Below are positions 50,230 to 59,415 of a stretch of DNA of 64,000 bases, piece after piece. Source of the stretch: a virus; the IMG/VR virus record IMGVR_UViG_3300042503_000838, positions 1-64,000 of that record. One strand, written 5' to 3'. The notes below the pieces were generated by a model. That model saw nothing but the letters and a program-made list of their open reading frames with translations. It made no database searches and was not told where the DNA came from. Position 1 is the first letter of the stretch; the number at the start of each line of letters is the position of its first letter. The translations under genes and the position numbers were made by a program.

Positions 50230-50889
50230 CTAGCTGCTAAAGACAGAATCGTAGTCCTTTGCAGGATTGTCTAACCATTGGTTGCTGCCACTGCAAAACT
50301 CATTAGCAAATTCAGAAAGGATATAAGGACTGATCCGTTCTTCCAGCTTCCGAATCGCGTTGATTTCATGCTGAGAAGCTGAATAATTCCTAAAAGCGCC
50401 AAGGAGGATTTCACTAGAGGGCCAAGGGTGTTCATCCAGGTCTTCCAGGAACAAATTGATTTCTTCCCTGCGTCGGTCCAGGAGGTTGCCAACGACGTGA
50501 TGGTCGGCATCAAAAATCCATTGGCCCATCTCTTCTGTTGCCGCACAGAAGTCTTCGTTTTCAACGCAGTCAATTACGTGACTGTAAAGGAAAGGCTCCC
50601 AGCCAATCGAATGAATGAACGAAATCAATGCCTGACGCATCACGCTGTCAAGGCCAAGGTTTAATTTATCTAACTGCGTTTCAATAATACTGACTTCATT
50701 GAATAGATATTCCAGTGCTTTTTCCATGGTACAGAACTGCCCACGTCTAACGGCAGATCCATCTGGGTAGAATTGAGTTCCGTATCCAATTGTGTAAGGT
50801 TCTGCGCCCGTAATCGGATCTGGGTAGGCTTTTTCGTTAAAGCCCTCGTACTTGCGGATTAAGTTAATCGCACGAGAAAGATCTGACAT
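50230..50889 (-). CDS. Phage lysozyme, GH24 (T4-type)
   Basis: From ATG at 50889, LIRKYEGFNEKAYPDPITGA carries the catalytic Glu and YTIGYGTQFYPDGSAV the Asp/Thr region of GH24 muramidases (E, D and T pattern as in T4 lysozyme). ALISFIHSIGWEPFLYSHVI follows. 219 aa, longer than T4 lysozyme, with a C-terminal extension of unknown role. It has no signal peptide. Endolysin or virion lysozyme. It is next to the NblA-like gene. Confidence 0.85.
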   Translation of the reverse strand: MSDLSRAINLIRKYEGFNEKAYPDPITGAEPYTIGYGTQFYPDGSAVRRGQFCTMEKALEYLFNEVSIIETQLDKLNLGLDSVMRQALISFIHSIGWEPFLYSHVIDCVENEDFCAATEEMGQWIFDADHHVVGNLLDRRREEINLFLEDLDEHPWPSSEILLGAFRNYSASQHEINAIRKLEERISPYILSEFANEFCSGSNQWLDNPAKDYDSVFSS

Positions 50890-50924
50890 GGGAGCAACTA
50901 TTGTTACTCCCAATCATACACAAT

Positions 50925-51050
50925 TTACTTACCTTGCCCGCGCATCTTTTTGCGTCCATGGCTAGGCAGTGAGTTCTGCCCCTGACCTTGGCGAGTTTTC
51001 TTGGGTTTGGACTCAGGCTTGAGAGCTAGGCTGGACTTGGGTTTTGCCAC
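50925..51050 (-). CDS. 41-aa basic protein ending MRGQGK (GTG start)
   Basis: Starts GTG, reads VAKPKSSLALKPESKPKKTR then QGQGQNSLPSHGRKKMRGQG K. It parallels the 43-aa protein at 40.61 kb. Such basic RGQGK-ending proteins are seen in cyanophages. No ribosome binding site was clear. Function unknown. Confidence 0.6.
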   Translation of the reverse strand: MAKPKSSLALKPESKPKKTRQGQGQNSLPSHGRKKMRGQGK

Positions 51051-51086
51051 TTGGATTTGAGTGAGGCATTGAAAGCTTAGCGCGTA

Positions 51087-51359
51087 TCACCAGGCTTTGC
51101 ACGACCAGTAACCAGCTGTCAACTTGCTCTTGGGCTCGTCACAGTTGTGTCTTGCGCGAAAATTTTTACGTCGCTCTGGATTGTCTCGTTTAATTTCCAT
51201 ATTGGCATCGCCAAAACGTACAATTTTTTCTTGCCCATTTTCGCACGCCTTTACAACAGATTTTTTACCGCCTTGAATATCGCGACGAGGCTTATTGCAG
51301 GCCATTGAATCTTTATGTAACTTAGAGGCGGAGGCTGCCTTTTTACGCTTGTCTGACAT
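51087..51359 (-). CDS. 90-aa basic protein ending GYWSCKAW
   Basis: Lys/Arg-rich with three cysteines: GKKSVVKACENGQEKIVRFG, FRARHNCDEPKSKLTAGYWS and CKAW at the end. Proteins with the RARHNCDEPKxKLTxGYWSCKxW ending are found in cyanophages. Cys may bind zinc. Its start codon overlaps the stop of the 888-aa gene. Function unknown. Confidence 0.75.
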   Translation of the reverse strand: MSDKRKKAASASKLHKDSMACNKPRRDIQGGKKSVVKACENGQEKIVRFGDANMEIKRDNPERRKNFRARHNCDEPKSKLTAGYWSCKAW

Positions 51360-54025
51360 TAGAGACCCTTAAACATGGATGTGAACTCACCGAGAATCTG
51401 ACTACCTGTTTTGGACTTGTAGTCTTCATCTTCGTCGTCATCTAATCCCAGTTTAAAATAACTATCCATATCGGTATCTCGCGTTGTCTTGGTTCCTTCT
51501 TCAGATGAGGAATCTTCACCAAAGAAGCTTTCAATAGTTCCAAGGGAGGCGAAGGGATCGCTCATGTCTAATCCTTGTATCTTGAGTGCTGAATCAGAGC
51601 CTGCTTTTGTTAGTAACGTTTGCTCAGAGCGGTCTAGATCAGGGAAAAACTTTTCGTAAAATTCATCCTCTGTGCCCTGGTAACCAGCAGACTGAAATGT
51701 TTTATACAGCTCGGTAGATGGTTTTGCCTGCTGATCTTTATAGTCTTCAGGGCGCTCAATGTAAGTCAAGCCAAGTATTTCTTGTGTCGGTTTCTTGCGC
51801 TTTTCATTTAAGTACTTTAGTTCTTCCCTAATTTTTTGTGCGGATCCAGTGCGCAGTGTCTCCGTTACGTACTCTTTAAGCTCATCAATTGTGCCCTTGA
51901 AGTCGGTAATACCGTATCGTTGAAGAACCTCATCCCAAGACTCTTTGTCTGCTGGATCCAGGCCCTTCAGTAATTCGTCGGTAAACTCTTCTGGGGTCAC
52001 AAACTGACCAAAAACAGTGCCTTGTTTCAAAGCTTCTTCTTTAAGAGCCGGAAGAATTTTTGAGTAGATCTCATCTTGTACCTTGCCAGCGTTGAGAATG
52101 TCTTCTGCCCCGTCGTAACCACGTCCCTGGCCCTTGACTTGGAAATGCATACGTGCAAAGGCGTCCTTGTTGTTAAGGTCCACGCCAAAACGATATGCCT
52201 GCTGCGCCCAGTACGCATCGCCCTTCTTGGCAGACTCCCAGTCAGAGGCTACGGTTGCCGCTTGTTCTGTGTAGTTGGAAGTCCTTGCCTTGTCTCCCGT
52301 TGGATTGAAGTAAAAGTCTGAGTTGAAGTAACGATCAGAAGATGCCTTTAACTGGTCCAAGTACATCTGCGCTCTTAAGTTTGCAACTTGATTTGTTGCG
52401 TTTAAGATGTCCTGCGTCTGGAATGGGTTTTGCTCTTCTTGACGCACGTCCAAGTATTCAACAAACTCGTCCATTGAACGCGAGGTGTTGAACCGCGGCG
52501 TCAAGTATTTATCAATAAAATTACGAGCAAAATCTGCTTGTATCTTTACGTTTTCCTTGGCTTCTCCTGCTGTGTAACCAAGCTCCACATCTTGTTCATA
52601 TTTTTTCTTAAGTGTTTCGTCGAACCATTGTTGCCAGTTGTACGTAACGTTGTTCTTTACGCCTGTGATATTTTGCAGGCTTTTCTCCAGGGACTCCTCG
52701 GCTTTGCCTCCTGACATAAAAGAAAGCATGCCACCAACCCCAGAGTCGCCCATGATGCTGTTAGTAAGCTCCTTGTTGATGTCCATGACCTCACTAAAGC
52801 CACCAAATCCTCCCAAAAGACTGAGCATTTGCTCTTTGCCTTTTGCTTTCTTCATTTCCTCAATGGTTGTTTTTAATGCGTCTTGCGTCAACGCCCCAAA
52901 CCGCTTGACATCAACTGTTGCTTTTTCGCCAACAGCTTGATTGATTGCGTCCTCTAATTCCGTTACGCCATAACCAGCATTTACGTTGTATTGCAAACTT
53001 ACTTGCTTGTCTTCTGGACGCTCAGACAACCTAAATAACGCTGTAAATTCATCGGGCTTATCTGGGTTTAGATATTTTTCTTTTGCCTGTTGCGCCCAAT
53101 ATGGATCTCCGTTTTTAGCCTTCTCCCACTCAGTTGCAATTGCTGGAATATTAAGCAGGCGTTGAGTTTGTGAAGTTGTGTCCACGCCCAATTGAAGATT
53201 TCTTACCTGCTGTAAATCCGCATCCGTAGGTTTCTTTTCTGTATACGCAAGAGCAGCAGATGTTTGCTCTGGAGCATTACCCCTTAATCCCGATGCTTTG
53301 CCTTGAGAAGTGTAGTGCTGCAGGTAATAACCATTCTCGCCATATCGTTGCGTGATATCAATATCGTCATTTGCTACTGCAGCTTGCCAGGCAGCTGCAA
53401 CTGCTGGGTTTTGTTGCTTGTAGTACTTAGGGTCAAATTCACCATATTGGGGCTTGGCTCCAAGTGCTGGATTCCATTGTTGTAGTTTTTCTATTTGATA
53501 AAAAGCTTTGTAGTAATTCTCCAGGTTATTTTTTGTTGTTGCATCTAAATCTAACTTGCGAATTTGATCACGCATTTGAACGTAGTCACCGCCTCTTGTT
53601 GTGCTAGCCAAGGAGACAACAGAGTTGTACGCATTATTTTTTTTCTGAGCGGCTGCGTTAAATTCAGCACCTTGTTGATTTAAAGATTGGTTGTATTGGT
53701 TGGTTTGACGAGCTCCCTCCTGCGCTTGTTTTAATGCATTCTCCGCCTCCCAAGGCTGCGGATTAGGTATGCCTGCTGCATTAAGAGCATTGATTACATC
53801 CCAATATCCGCCATCTACATTAACTGTTGCCGTTTTTTTTACCTGGACAGGCACCATGGCGTAGTAAGTCTGTCCTTTGATTGTGTATGGTGTTTGACTT
53901 CTCTCATATGTCCAAACATCTCTTGTAATGGAAACAGTATTTGTCATGGGCCGATTAGTTTGATAATCGGCTTTTTCAGGTACTAAATCCCACTTTTTTC
54001 TGGAGGGGTCATACGAGAGTCCCAT
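51359..54025 (-). CDS. 888-aa repeat protein, probable virion protein
   Basis: Contains FDPKYYKQQNPAVAAAWQAA with RYGENGYYLQHYTSQGKASG, a form repeated in cyanobacterial and cyanophage proteins (FDxxYYxxxNPDVAxAW...HYxxxG). Two further units, WEKAKNGDPYWAQQAKEKYL and WESAKKGDAYWAQQAYRFGV, repeat one module. The middle is helical and charged, the C-terminus acidic (SEEGTKTTRD...DDDEDEDYK). No enzyme motif. The large size and place near lysozyme and HNH genes suggest a structural or ejected protein. Confidence 0.6.
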   Translation of the reverse strand: MGLSYDPSRKKWDLVPEKADYQTNRPMTNTVSITRDVWTYERSQTPYTIKGQTYYAMVPVQVKKTATVNVDGGYWDVINALNAAGIPNPQPWEAENALKQAQEGARQTNQYNQSLNQQGAEFNAAAQKKNNAYNSVVSLASTTRGGDYVQMRDQIRKLDLDATTKNNLENYYKAFYQIEKLQQWNPALGAKPQYGEFDPKYYKQQNPAVAAAWQAAVANDDIDITQRYGENGYYLQHYTSQGKASGLRGNAPEQTSAALAYTEKKPTDADLQQVRNLQLGVDTTSQTQRLLNIPAIATEWEKAKNGDPYWAQQAKEKYLNPDKPDEFTALFRLSERPEDKQVSLQYNVNAGYGVTELEDAINQAVGEKATVDVKRFGALTQDALKTTIEEMKKAKGKEQMLSLLGGFGGFSEVMDINKELTNSIMGDSGVGGMLSFMSGGKAEESLEKSLQNITGVKNNVTYNWQQWFDETLKKKYEQDVELGYTAGEAKENVKIQADFARNFIDKYLTPRFNTSRSMDEFVEYLDVRQEEQNPFQTQDILNATNQVANLRAQMYLDQLKASSDRYFNSDFYFNPTGDKARTSNYTEQAATVASDWESAKKGDAYWAQQAYRFGVDLNNKDAFARMHFQVKGQGRGYDGAEDILNAGKVQDEIYSKILPALKEEALKQGTVFGQFVTPEEFTDELLKGLDPADKESWDEVLQRYGITDFKGTIDELKEYVTETLRTGSAQKIREELKYLNEKRKKPTQEILGLTYIERPEDYKDQQAKPSTELYKTFQSAGYQGTEDEFYEKFFPDLDRSEQTLLTKAGSDSALKIQGLDMSDPFASLGTIESFFGEDSSSEEGTKTTRDTDMDSYFKLGLDDDEDEDYKSKTGSQILGEFTSMFKGL

Positions 54026-54026
54026 G

Positions 54027-54389
54027 TCAAACAGCTGCCGATAACGTGTCTACCTGATAAACAAAAACATCAATAGGTTCTTGTTTCATCCAGGAGTTGA
54101 TTCTATCCATCTTAGCTTGTGTAAAAAATTCTTGTTTTTCAAACCACTCATTCACCTTGGTACTAGCCTTGGAAGTATTGCACCTGCGACATGCAGGCAC
54201 AAGATTATTTCTATTGCTAGACCCAGACTTAAACCTTGGGATTATGTGGTCCAGGGAAGTGGCAACTTCTTCGCAATAAGCACATCTTGAATCCCAGGCA
54301 TCGTATATAGATTGGCGGTAACGTTTTTTTGCTAGCTTCGGAGTTAATTCAATGAGCAGGGCGAGGGGTTCCTGTTCGCAATTGAACAT
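54027..54389 (-). CDS. HNH endonuclease
   Basis: A 120-aa HNH nuclease: RCAYCEEVATSLDHIIPRFK, then SSNRNNLVPACRRCNTSKAS. Zinc Cys pairs and DH...N residues are intact. It is similar in plan to the one at 36.7-37.1 kb but not close in sequence. Possibly a homing-type nuclease at the boundary between blocks. Confidence 0.88.
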   Translation of the reverse strand: MFNCEQEPLALLIELTPKLAKKRYRQSIYDAWDSRCAYCEEVATSLDHIIPRFKSGSSNRNNLVPACRRCNTSKASTKVNEWFEKQEFFTQAKMDRINSWMKQEPIDVFVYQVDTLSAAV

Positions 54390-54524
54390 GCTCTTGTGTA
54401 CTGTTAACCTATTTTAATTTCACCTCACTTTTCGAAGAGAAAATAAAGAGATAAAAACTTTATTAAACCTGTTGACGCCCTCTTGACGGCTGATAAGCTT
54501 GTGACGTAGACAGCTTCTCAAGCC
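54390..54524 (+). promoter_or_regulatory. Upstream region of the HTH gene with TGACG repeats
   Basis: 135 AT-rich bases (AAATAAAGAGATAAAAACTT) with TTGACG at 54472 and 54483 and TGACG at 54502. A -35 TTGACG at 54483 and TAGACA 18 bases on could be a sigma-70-type promoter. The repeats might instead be operator sites for the HTH protein. Confidence 0.35.
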
Positions 54525-54743
54525 ATGGCTAAGCACCCTGGATGGGTCTCCGCGCAACGTGTGGAAGAACTCCTCGGTATTGACCGCAAGACCCTCTTCC
54601 AGTACCGCGACGACGGCACTCTGAAGCTTGGTACACACTACGCTGCTTTTCCTGAGACACGCTCTAGGGATAGCTATCGCTGGAACGTTACCGCTGTTCG
54701 CAAGCAGTTAACAAAAACAAAAGCCCTTGTCATTGCAAGCTAA
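54525..54743 (+). CDS. Small helix-turn-helix protein
   Basis: 72 aa, WVSAQRVEELLGIDRKTLFQ, YRDDGTLKLGTHYAAFPETR and RWNVTAVRKQLTKTK fit an excisionase/MerR-type winged HTH. A likely DNA-binding regulator. It is a single gene on the plus strand, ends at a strong terminator shared with the convergent gene, and so forms its own transcription unit, unlike its neighbours. Confidence 0.75.
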   Translation: MAKHPGWVSAQRVEELLGIDRKTLFQYRDDGTLKLGTHYAAFPETRSRDSYRWNVTAVRKQLTKTKALVIAS

Positions 54744-54759
54744 GCAAACCAATGATAAC

Positions 54760-54777
54760 AAGCCCCCGAGGGGGCTT
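54760..54777. terminator. Strong bidirectional terminator
   Basis: AAGCCCCC/GGGGGCTT hairpin with TTTTA after it on the plus strand, and a matching A-rich side on the other. It serves the HTH gene and the convergent gene ending at 54778. Confidence 0.85.
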
Positions 54778-55011
54778 TTATTGTGGCAACAAATCTTGTG
54801 AGTATGCCTCCCAGGCGAGTCCTACGGCTTCCATTGAAGACAGTTCGGTTATTTGGTAAGGCAAATAAACAACATCACCTGTCTTGTAAACGGTAGGGGA
54901 CCCTTCGTAAGACACTTCACTAAATCCATACTGGCGACGATCTAGCTCAGCTTGCGAAGCTGGTTTAGTTGAGTCAACAACGTCGCCAAAGTTAATGTTT
55001 GTATCAGTCAT
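54778..55011 (-). CDS. 77-aa hypothetical protein
   Basis: MTDTNINFGDVVDSTKPASQ, then QYGFSEVSYEGSPTVYKTGD, ending SQDLLPQ. Start overlaps the GT-methyltransferase stop by 8 bases. Not recognised. Its stop overlaps the terminator hairpin. Confidence 0.6.
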   Translation of the reverse strand: MTDTNINFGDVVDSTKPASQAELDRRQYGFSEVSYEGSPTVYKTGDVVYLPYQITELSSMEAVGLAWEAYSQDLLPQ

Positions 55012-56617
55012 CTTTTTTGTATATCAAAAGATTTTGAGTGAACCAACCCATGTGATACCCGTTCTTAATGTATTCTAAAAGAGTGTTTTCTATGTTGAAC
55101 TCCCTCGTCAAGCCTGTGCTGCTAAAAAGATTATCCCAATAGTTTTTTGTTTGGCAATTAATGTGACCGACGCCTCCCTGTCCCGGTGAAGCCGCTGTCC
55201 ATATCAATATGCCGCCAGGTTCCAAAAAGCTTGTCATTGCTTCTACAATTTGCTGATTGCTACTACTGTCAATATGCTCTGCTACCTCCATGCAAAGAAC
55301 AACATCACCAGTATCTTTTACATCAAACAAACTTTGACAAATAAGATTTGGACTTCCATTAACACGAGTGTCCGAGTCATAACCTATTGCATTGACCCCA
55401 AGATCCTGGAAGCAATTGACGTAAGTACCTGGACCGCAGCCAATATCCAAAAGTTTTGTTGGGCGTAGATTATCGGCAATCCATTTTGTTAAACGCTTGG
55501 CAAAAGGAAGTTCTTCATAGTGTAAATGCGTGTAGTTAATCACATCTGTTTCACGTAACTGGTACCAACCTTTCTTGTTAAGGTTGTTGATGTCTTTGAA
55601 TATTTTGTCGTACTTTTTGCCACATGTCTCTAAGCTGTAGCGCATCCTTGCAGTGTTAGCGACTGTAACTCTATTAAGATTTCCTGCATTATGGATAGCA
55701 TCAATCCAGTCTTGTAATGTGTGACAACGAAAACCAGTGACGCCATCGACAATGGTTTCAGTAAATGCTCCATAATCAACAGCAATTAGCGGAGTTCCAC
55801 ACATCATTGCCTCTACTCCGCTACCTGCAAATGGCTCGGTAAAGTTTGTCGGCATCAATGCAGCTCTTGCGTTGCGTAAAAAATCAGAACGTGCTTTGCC
55901 AGTAATAGGTCCACGATATTCAATATTAGGGTGCTCCCAGGGAGTTGGATCACCTTGCCCATGAAGGACAATAGGCCAAGGACTGTAGTTTGCAATTTCT
56001 TTAATTGTATCCATCCCCTTGGCTGAACAAATACGTCCCAAGAAAGCAAGGTATTTTCCTGGTTTGTAGGATGGTTGCCACTCATCTAGGTCAAAGTAGT
56101 TAGGAATAACCCATTCGTAGTTCTTGCCTTGACGTTTTTCTTGACCTTGATGGTAGTGCATCCAAGCGTAGCTTTCAAAGATTCGAAAACTATTTGGCAT
56201 CAATGTAGGATAACCAATGCCTGTTTCTACGTGTTGATGCAAAGGAAACTTGTCCATCAATACTTGATGGGCATGTCCAAACGGATGGCAAATTATGTCT
56301 TCTTTTTGTAAACGTTTACGCAGCTCGACGATAAGACGTTCTTCAAATAGTTGGTGTCCCTTGCTTCCTACTGTGGCGTCATCACCATGAAAGTCAGTAT
56401 CCTTACGGCTTCCATAAAGCTCGCTAAATTCATCCAAGGTCAGGATGGGTACGTGCTCTGTGGCGCCTGCTTCACTTCCTTCATTGCTGTATTCAATTAC
56501 TTCATAACCTTGCGCCTGCATCATACGAGGAAAACGTAAAGCCTTACCTGTAAAAGCACAATGAGAAAATGCAGCTGTTGCTTGGGTATGGAAAATACCA
56601 ACCAAGTGAAGACGCAT
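55004..56617 (-). CDS. Glycosyltransferase (GT4-type) fused to a SAM methyltransferase
   Basis: In this 537-aa protein the N-terminal two thirds are a GT-B-type glycosyltransferase: IGYPTLMPNSFRIFES and FLGRICSAKGMDTIKEIANY (donor loop), then TEPFAGSGVEAMMCGTPLIA with the EX7E motif and FTETIVDGVTGF. From about residue 385 a class I methyltransferase starts, LLDIGCGPGTYVNCF (SAM-binding) and DVVLCMEVAEHID. It may build or cap a methylated sugar on a host surface, DNA or virion part. Phage-borne fusions of this kind are unusual. Acceptor unknown. Confidence 0.85.
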   Translation of the reverse strand: MRLHLVGIFHTQATAAFSHCAFTGKALRFPRMMQAQGYEVIEYSNEGSEAGATEHVPILTLDEFSELYGSRKDTDFHGDDATVGSKGHQLFEERLIVELRKRLQKEDIICHPFGHAHQVLMDKFPLHQHVETGIGYPTLMPNSFRIFESYAWMHYHQGQEKRQGKNYEWVIPNYFDLDEWQPSYKPGKYLAFLGRICSAKGMDTIKEIANYSPWPIVLHGQGDPTPWEHPNIEYRGPITGKARSDFLRNARAALMPTNFTEPFAGSGVEAMMCGTPLIAVDYGAFTETIVDGVTGFRCHTLQDWIDAIHNAGNLNRVTVANTARMRYSLETCGKKYDKIFKDINNLNKKGWYQLRETDVINYTHLHYEELPFAKRLTKWIADNLRPTKLLDIGCGPGTYVNCFQDLGVNAIGYDSDTRVNGSPNLICQSLFDVKDTGDVVLCMEVAEHIDSSSNQQIVEAMTSFLEPGGILIWTAASPGQGGVGHINCQTKNYWDNLFSSTGLTREFNIENTLLEYIKNGYHMGWFTQNLLIYKKDD

Positions 56618-56681
56618 AGGTTGCTAATCGGTCAACCAAGTATAGCGTTAGACCTTAAAGCTGCATTTGGTTGTTTTGTGC

Positions 56682-56957
56682 TTAGCTATCCACCGCGGCA
56701 GCGTATTCGGGCTGCGCCTTGAGCCAGACGTAGGCGATGGCTAGGGGATTGGTGCCGGGCTGCAGTTCAGCGGTGGGCGCCGTGAAGGTGCGGTCATAGA
56801 CCGGCTGAGCATTGGCGTGCCGTGCCTCAGCGCTGGCGTAATGCGACACCTGCATGAGCATATGCTCCTTGTCACACCGCAGCAGGGTGATGCAGGCGTA
56901 GGTATCGGGCAGCGGGATGCCGATGTTGGTTTCGTTGAGCGAAATAGACAGGGCCAT
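56682..56957 (-). CDS. 91-aa hypothetical protein in GC-rich fibre block
   Basis: MALSISLNETNIGIPLPDTY and ACITLLRCDKEHMLMQVSHY, ending IAYVWLKAQPEYAAAVDS. GC-rich codon use, as in the next two genes. Ends with helical segments. Possibly a fibre chaperone. Its stop-side gap (56618-56681) holds no gene. Confidence 0.6.
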   Translation of the reverse strand: MALSISLNETNIGIPLPDTYACITLLRCDKEHMLMQVSHYASAEARHANAQPVYDRTFTAPTAELQPGTNPLAIAYVWLKAQPEYAAAVDS

Positions 56958-58048
56958 TAGAAGGTCATCTCAGTGGTGTCGATGCGGCAGACCCACCTGA
57001 TCGTGGTGGCCGCTGCACCAGTGACGGTGATGGTGATGCAGCCGATGGCGGTATTTGCTGTGACGGCGACAACCCACGTAGCAGCGCCAGCATCGAAATG
57101 CGTCATGGTGACCGTAGGCGTGCCGACCATCACTGTGGATGCGGCGTTAGCACCACGCTTGATGGCGCCGTTGATGGTCCAGCGGGCTGTGTTGCCGCCG
57201 CCGGTCACGCCAGCAATCACTTCACCAGAGAAGCTGTAGGCGCTGTTATTGGGCAGGGTGACTTGGTTGCTGAAGTTGGCTGCGCTGCTGTTGCTGGCGA
57301 GGACTGTGGCGGTGGCGTCGGTAGTTTGACGGCCAAGGATTAGCAAGGCAGTTTGACTGGCGCCTGAAATCGATGCGACTGGCGAATTGCACGCGGGCAA
57401 TACGTGATTGCCAATGATACTTCGTGTGGTACCGCGGCGTCCACCGGCAATAAAGGAATAAGCTGAGTTTGCTGTATTGGACTCTCCGCCAGCAACAGTA
57501 GCACTTGAGTCACTGGCGGTGTTGCTAACACCTCCTCCAACGACCGAATAGCCGCCACTTGCAATGTTGTTTTGCCCCCCACACACCGTTGCGTGGCCGG
57601 CGGTGGCGCCGTTGGTTTGGCCGCCACCTACGAAGCCGTGACCGCTATTGGCAAAATTGTCTCTGCCTGTAGCAACTCCAGAGTAATCGCCAGAAGCGAC
57701 ATTTAAAAAACCTCCTCCAACGGTGCCCCAGCTGCCACTAGCGCGGTTTCGCTCACCGCCGCCAATGGTTGACGATGGTGCGCTTGCTACGTGGTCGGAA
57801 CTGTTGCGTGACTTCTGCCAATCCGTGGCCCCAGCGCCCCGCTTATTGCCACCCGCCACCGTCCCATCCGGCACCTGCGCCAGCGTTGCGCCTGTGCCCT
57901 TGGCGACCAAGGCGATGTCCGCGTTGGTTGCGCTGATCGTGCCACCGTTGATCTCGGTGACTGGTGTGGTGCTGTTGACGCCATCACTGTCTAGCCGCGC
58001 CAGTAGACGCAGCACCGCAGATGGCCAGCCGATAGGATTCAGGTTCAT
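56957..58048 (-). CDS. Trimeric beta-roll tail fibre (YadA-like repeats)
   Basis: The 363-aa protein has a repeat region at about residues 95-210 of GGGxxNxAxGxxSxVxGG units (GYSVVGGGVSNTASDSSATV), like the left-handed roll of YadA/Hep_Hag head repeats. The N-terminus NLNPIGWPSAVLRLLARLDS and beta-sandwich C-terminus (VTVTGAAATTIRWVCRIDTT) complete the fibre. GC content is far above neighbouring genes. It is probably acquired and involved in adsorption. Confidence 0.75.
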   Translation of the reverse strand: MNLNPIGWPSAVLRLLARLDSDGVNSTTPVTEINGGTISATNADIALVAKGTGATLAQVPDGTVAGGNKRGAGATDWQKSRNSSDHVASAPSSTIGGGERNRASGSWGTVGGGFLNVASGDYSGVATGRDNFANSGHGFVGGGQTNGATAGHATVCGGQNNIASGGYSVVGGGVSNTASDSSATVAGGESNTANSAYSFIAGGRRGTTRSIIGNHVLPACNSPVASISGASQTALLILGRQTTDATATVLASNSSAANFSNQVTLPNNSAYSFSGEVIAGVTGGGNTARWTINGAIKRGANAASTVMVGTPTVTMTHFDAGAATWVVAVTANTAIGCITITVTGAAATTIRWVCRIDTTEMTF

Positions 58049-58440
58049 GTCAGGTCACCCCCGAACGCTGCAACCCGCACCGTGCCGGTCGTCGGTGCAA
58101 CCGTGATCGTGGCGCCCAGCTTCCATGTCGCGCTTGGTAGCACCAGATCGGTGTAGGCCGTCACCAGGCGGTAGCCCTTGGTGGTGTTGCTACCCGTCAA
58201 AGCGCTAATGGTTACTTGATCGAACAGGTCCCACTGCGTCCCATCGAACAAAAACAGGTTGACCAGTGCCGCCACCGTGGTCGCGGTGCCTTGGACGTTC
58301 ACGCTAAGGATCCGAGTGCCGGCAGATGCGCCAACAAGCAGGTCGCTGATCGTGCCGGTGCCATCGGTGGCGGTGTTCGCTGTGCTCAGCGACAGGCGCC
58401 CGATGCGCGGTGTTGAGATAAAGGCGGGTGATGCAGCCAT
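58045..58440 (-). CDS. Beta-rich virion protein
   Basis: 131 aa, MAASPAFISTPRIGRLSLST, then GTRILSVNVQGTATTVAALV and VTISALTGSNTTKGYRLVTA, all beta-rich. Overlaps the next fibre gene by 4 bases (ATGA), high GC. Likely a fibre or baseplate component. Not recognised. Confidence 0.6.
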   Translation of the reverse strand: MAASPAFISTPRIGRLSLSTANTATDGTGTISDLLVGASAGTRILSVNVQGTATTVAALVNLFLFDGTQWDLFDQVTISALTGSNTTKGYRLVTAYTDLVLPSATWKLGATITVAPTTGTVRVAAFGGDLT

Positions 58441-58443
58441 AAT

Positions 58444-59376
58444 TTAAATACAAGTAATGTTAAGGAACAGGTTGGCACCAGCTGAACTACCGCCGCCACC
58501 TGCTGGACCTGTGGCGCCAATAGGCCCTGTTGCACCAGTAACACCAACACCAGTAGCACCAGTAGCCCCTGTAATGCCTATTCCCGTAGCACCTGTCGCG
58601 CCGGTAACACCTACACCTGTGGCACCAATAGGTCCAGTAGCCCCCGTAATACCTACTCCTGTTGCGCCAGTAGGACCATCAATACCTGTTGCACCTGTAA
58701 TACCTACACCTGTGGCACCTTGTGAACCCGTGACACCAGTAGCGCCGGTAACACCTACTCCTGTAGCGCCCTGTAGACCTGTGGCGCCAGTAATACCTAT
58801 TCCCGTTGCACCAGTAATGCCTACACCTGTGGCACCTTGTGGACCTGTTGCACCTGTAATGCCTATTCCCGTTGCACCAGTAATGCCTACACCTGTGGCA
58901 CCTGTCGCACCAGTAATACCGACGCCCGTAGCACCAGCGGGACCTGTGACCCCGGTTGGCCCACCAGGATCCCCTTGCGGACCAGTGGCGCCAATCATTG
59001 TATAAACTTTTGCTAGACCACCTATGTCATATACAACCCAATCAGCATTTTCATTGAAAACTAAAGATTCCCCCTGTGCCAGGGAACCTTTCCATAGGGT
59101 AGTAAAACGCGTTCCATCCGTATGGTTAATTGTTAACGTGTTACTTCCTGTAGTTACATCGTTTTTAATAAAAACAGTTCTTACATTTCTTTGTGTTGTG
59201 TTTGCGGAAGGAGGAGGGACAATAGTTGTAGTGGTTGCTAAAGCAATAACGGAATCAAGGCGGCCAGCGGTAACAACCCCGTTATTGTTATCTGCATAAG
59301 ACGCATGCACTTCAATGTTACCAGCTGCACTGGTAATCACCTGCAAAGCATCAAATGTAGAAGTCAGCAGTAACAC
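58444..59376 (-). CDS. Collagen-like fibre protein
   Basis: The N-terminal 135 residues form a beta domain ending [20 protein letters not shown]. About 160 residues of collagen-type G-x-y repeats follow, mostly [12 protein letters not shown] and GPIGATG, then a short [18 protein letters not shown] end. Such repeats form triple helices in phage fibres. The near-exact DNA repeats allow length change by slippage. Flanked by other fibre and virion genes. Confidence 0.88.
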   Translation of the reverse strand: MLLLTSTFDALQVITSAAGNIEVHASYADNNNGVVTAGRLDSVIALATTTTIVPPPSANTTQRNVRTVFIKNDVTTGSNTLTINHTDGTRFTTLWKGSLAQGESLVFNENADWVVYDIGGLAKVYTMIGATGPQGDPGGPTGVTGPAGATGVGITGATGATGVGITGATGIGITGATGPQGATGVGITGATGIGITGATGLQGATGVGVTGATGVTGSQGATGVGITGATGIDGPTGATGVGITGATGPIGATGVGVTGATGATGIGITGATGATGVGVTGATGPIGATGPAGGGGSSAGANLFLNITCI

Positions 59377-59415
59377 AGATGCGTGGATGCAATACTTTTA
59401 TTTTAATTCAATGTA

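Noticed and set aside
58457-59005. Plus-strand 182-aa Pro/Val/Ala repeat frame opposite the collagen gene
   Set aside because: It is the antisense reading of the G-x-y repeats, whose composition removes stop codons. There is no ribosome binding site or neighbour support.
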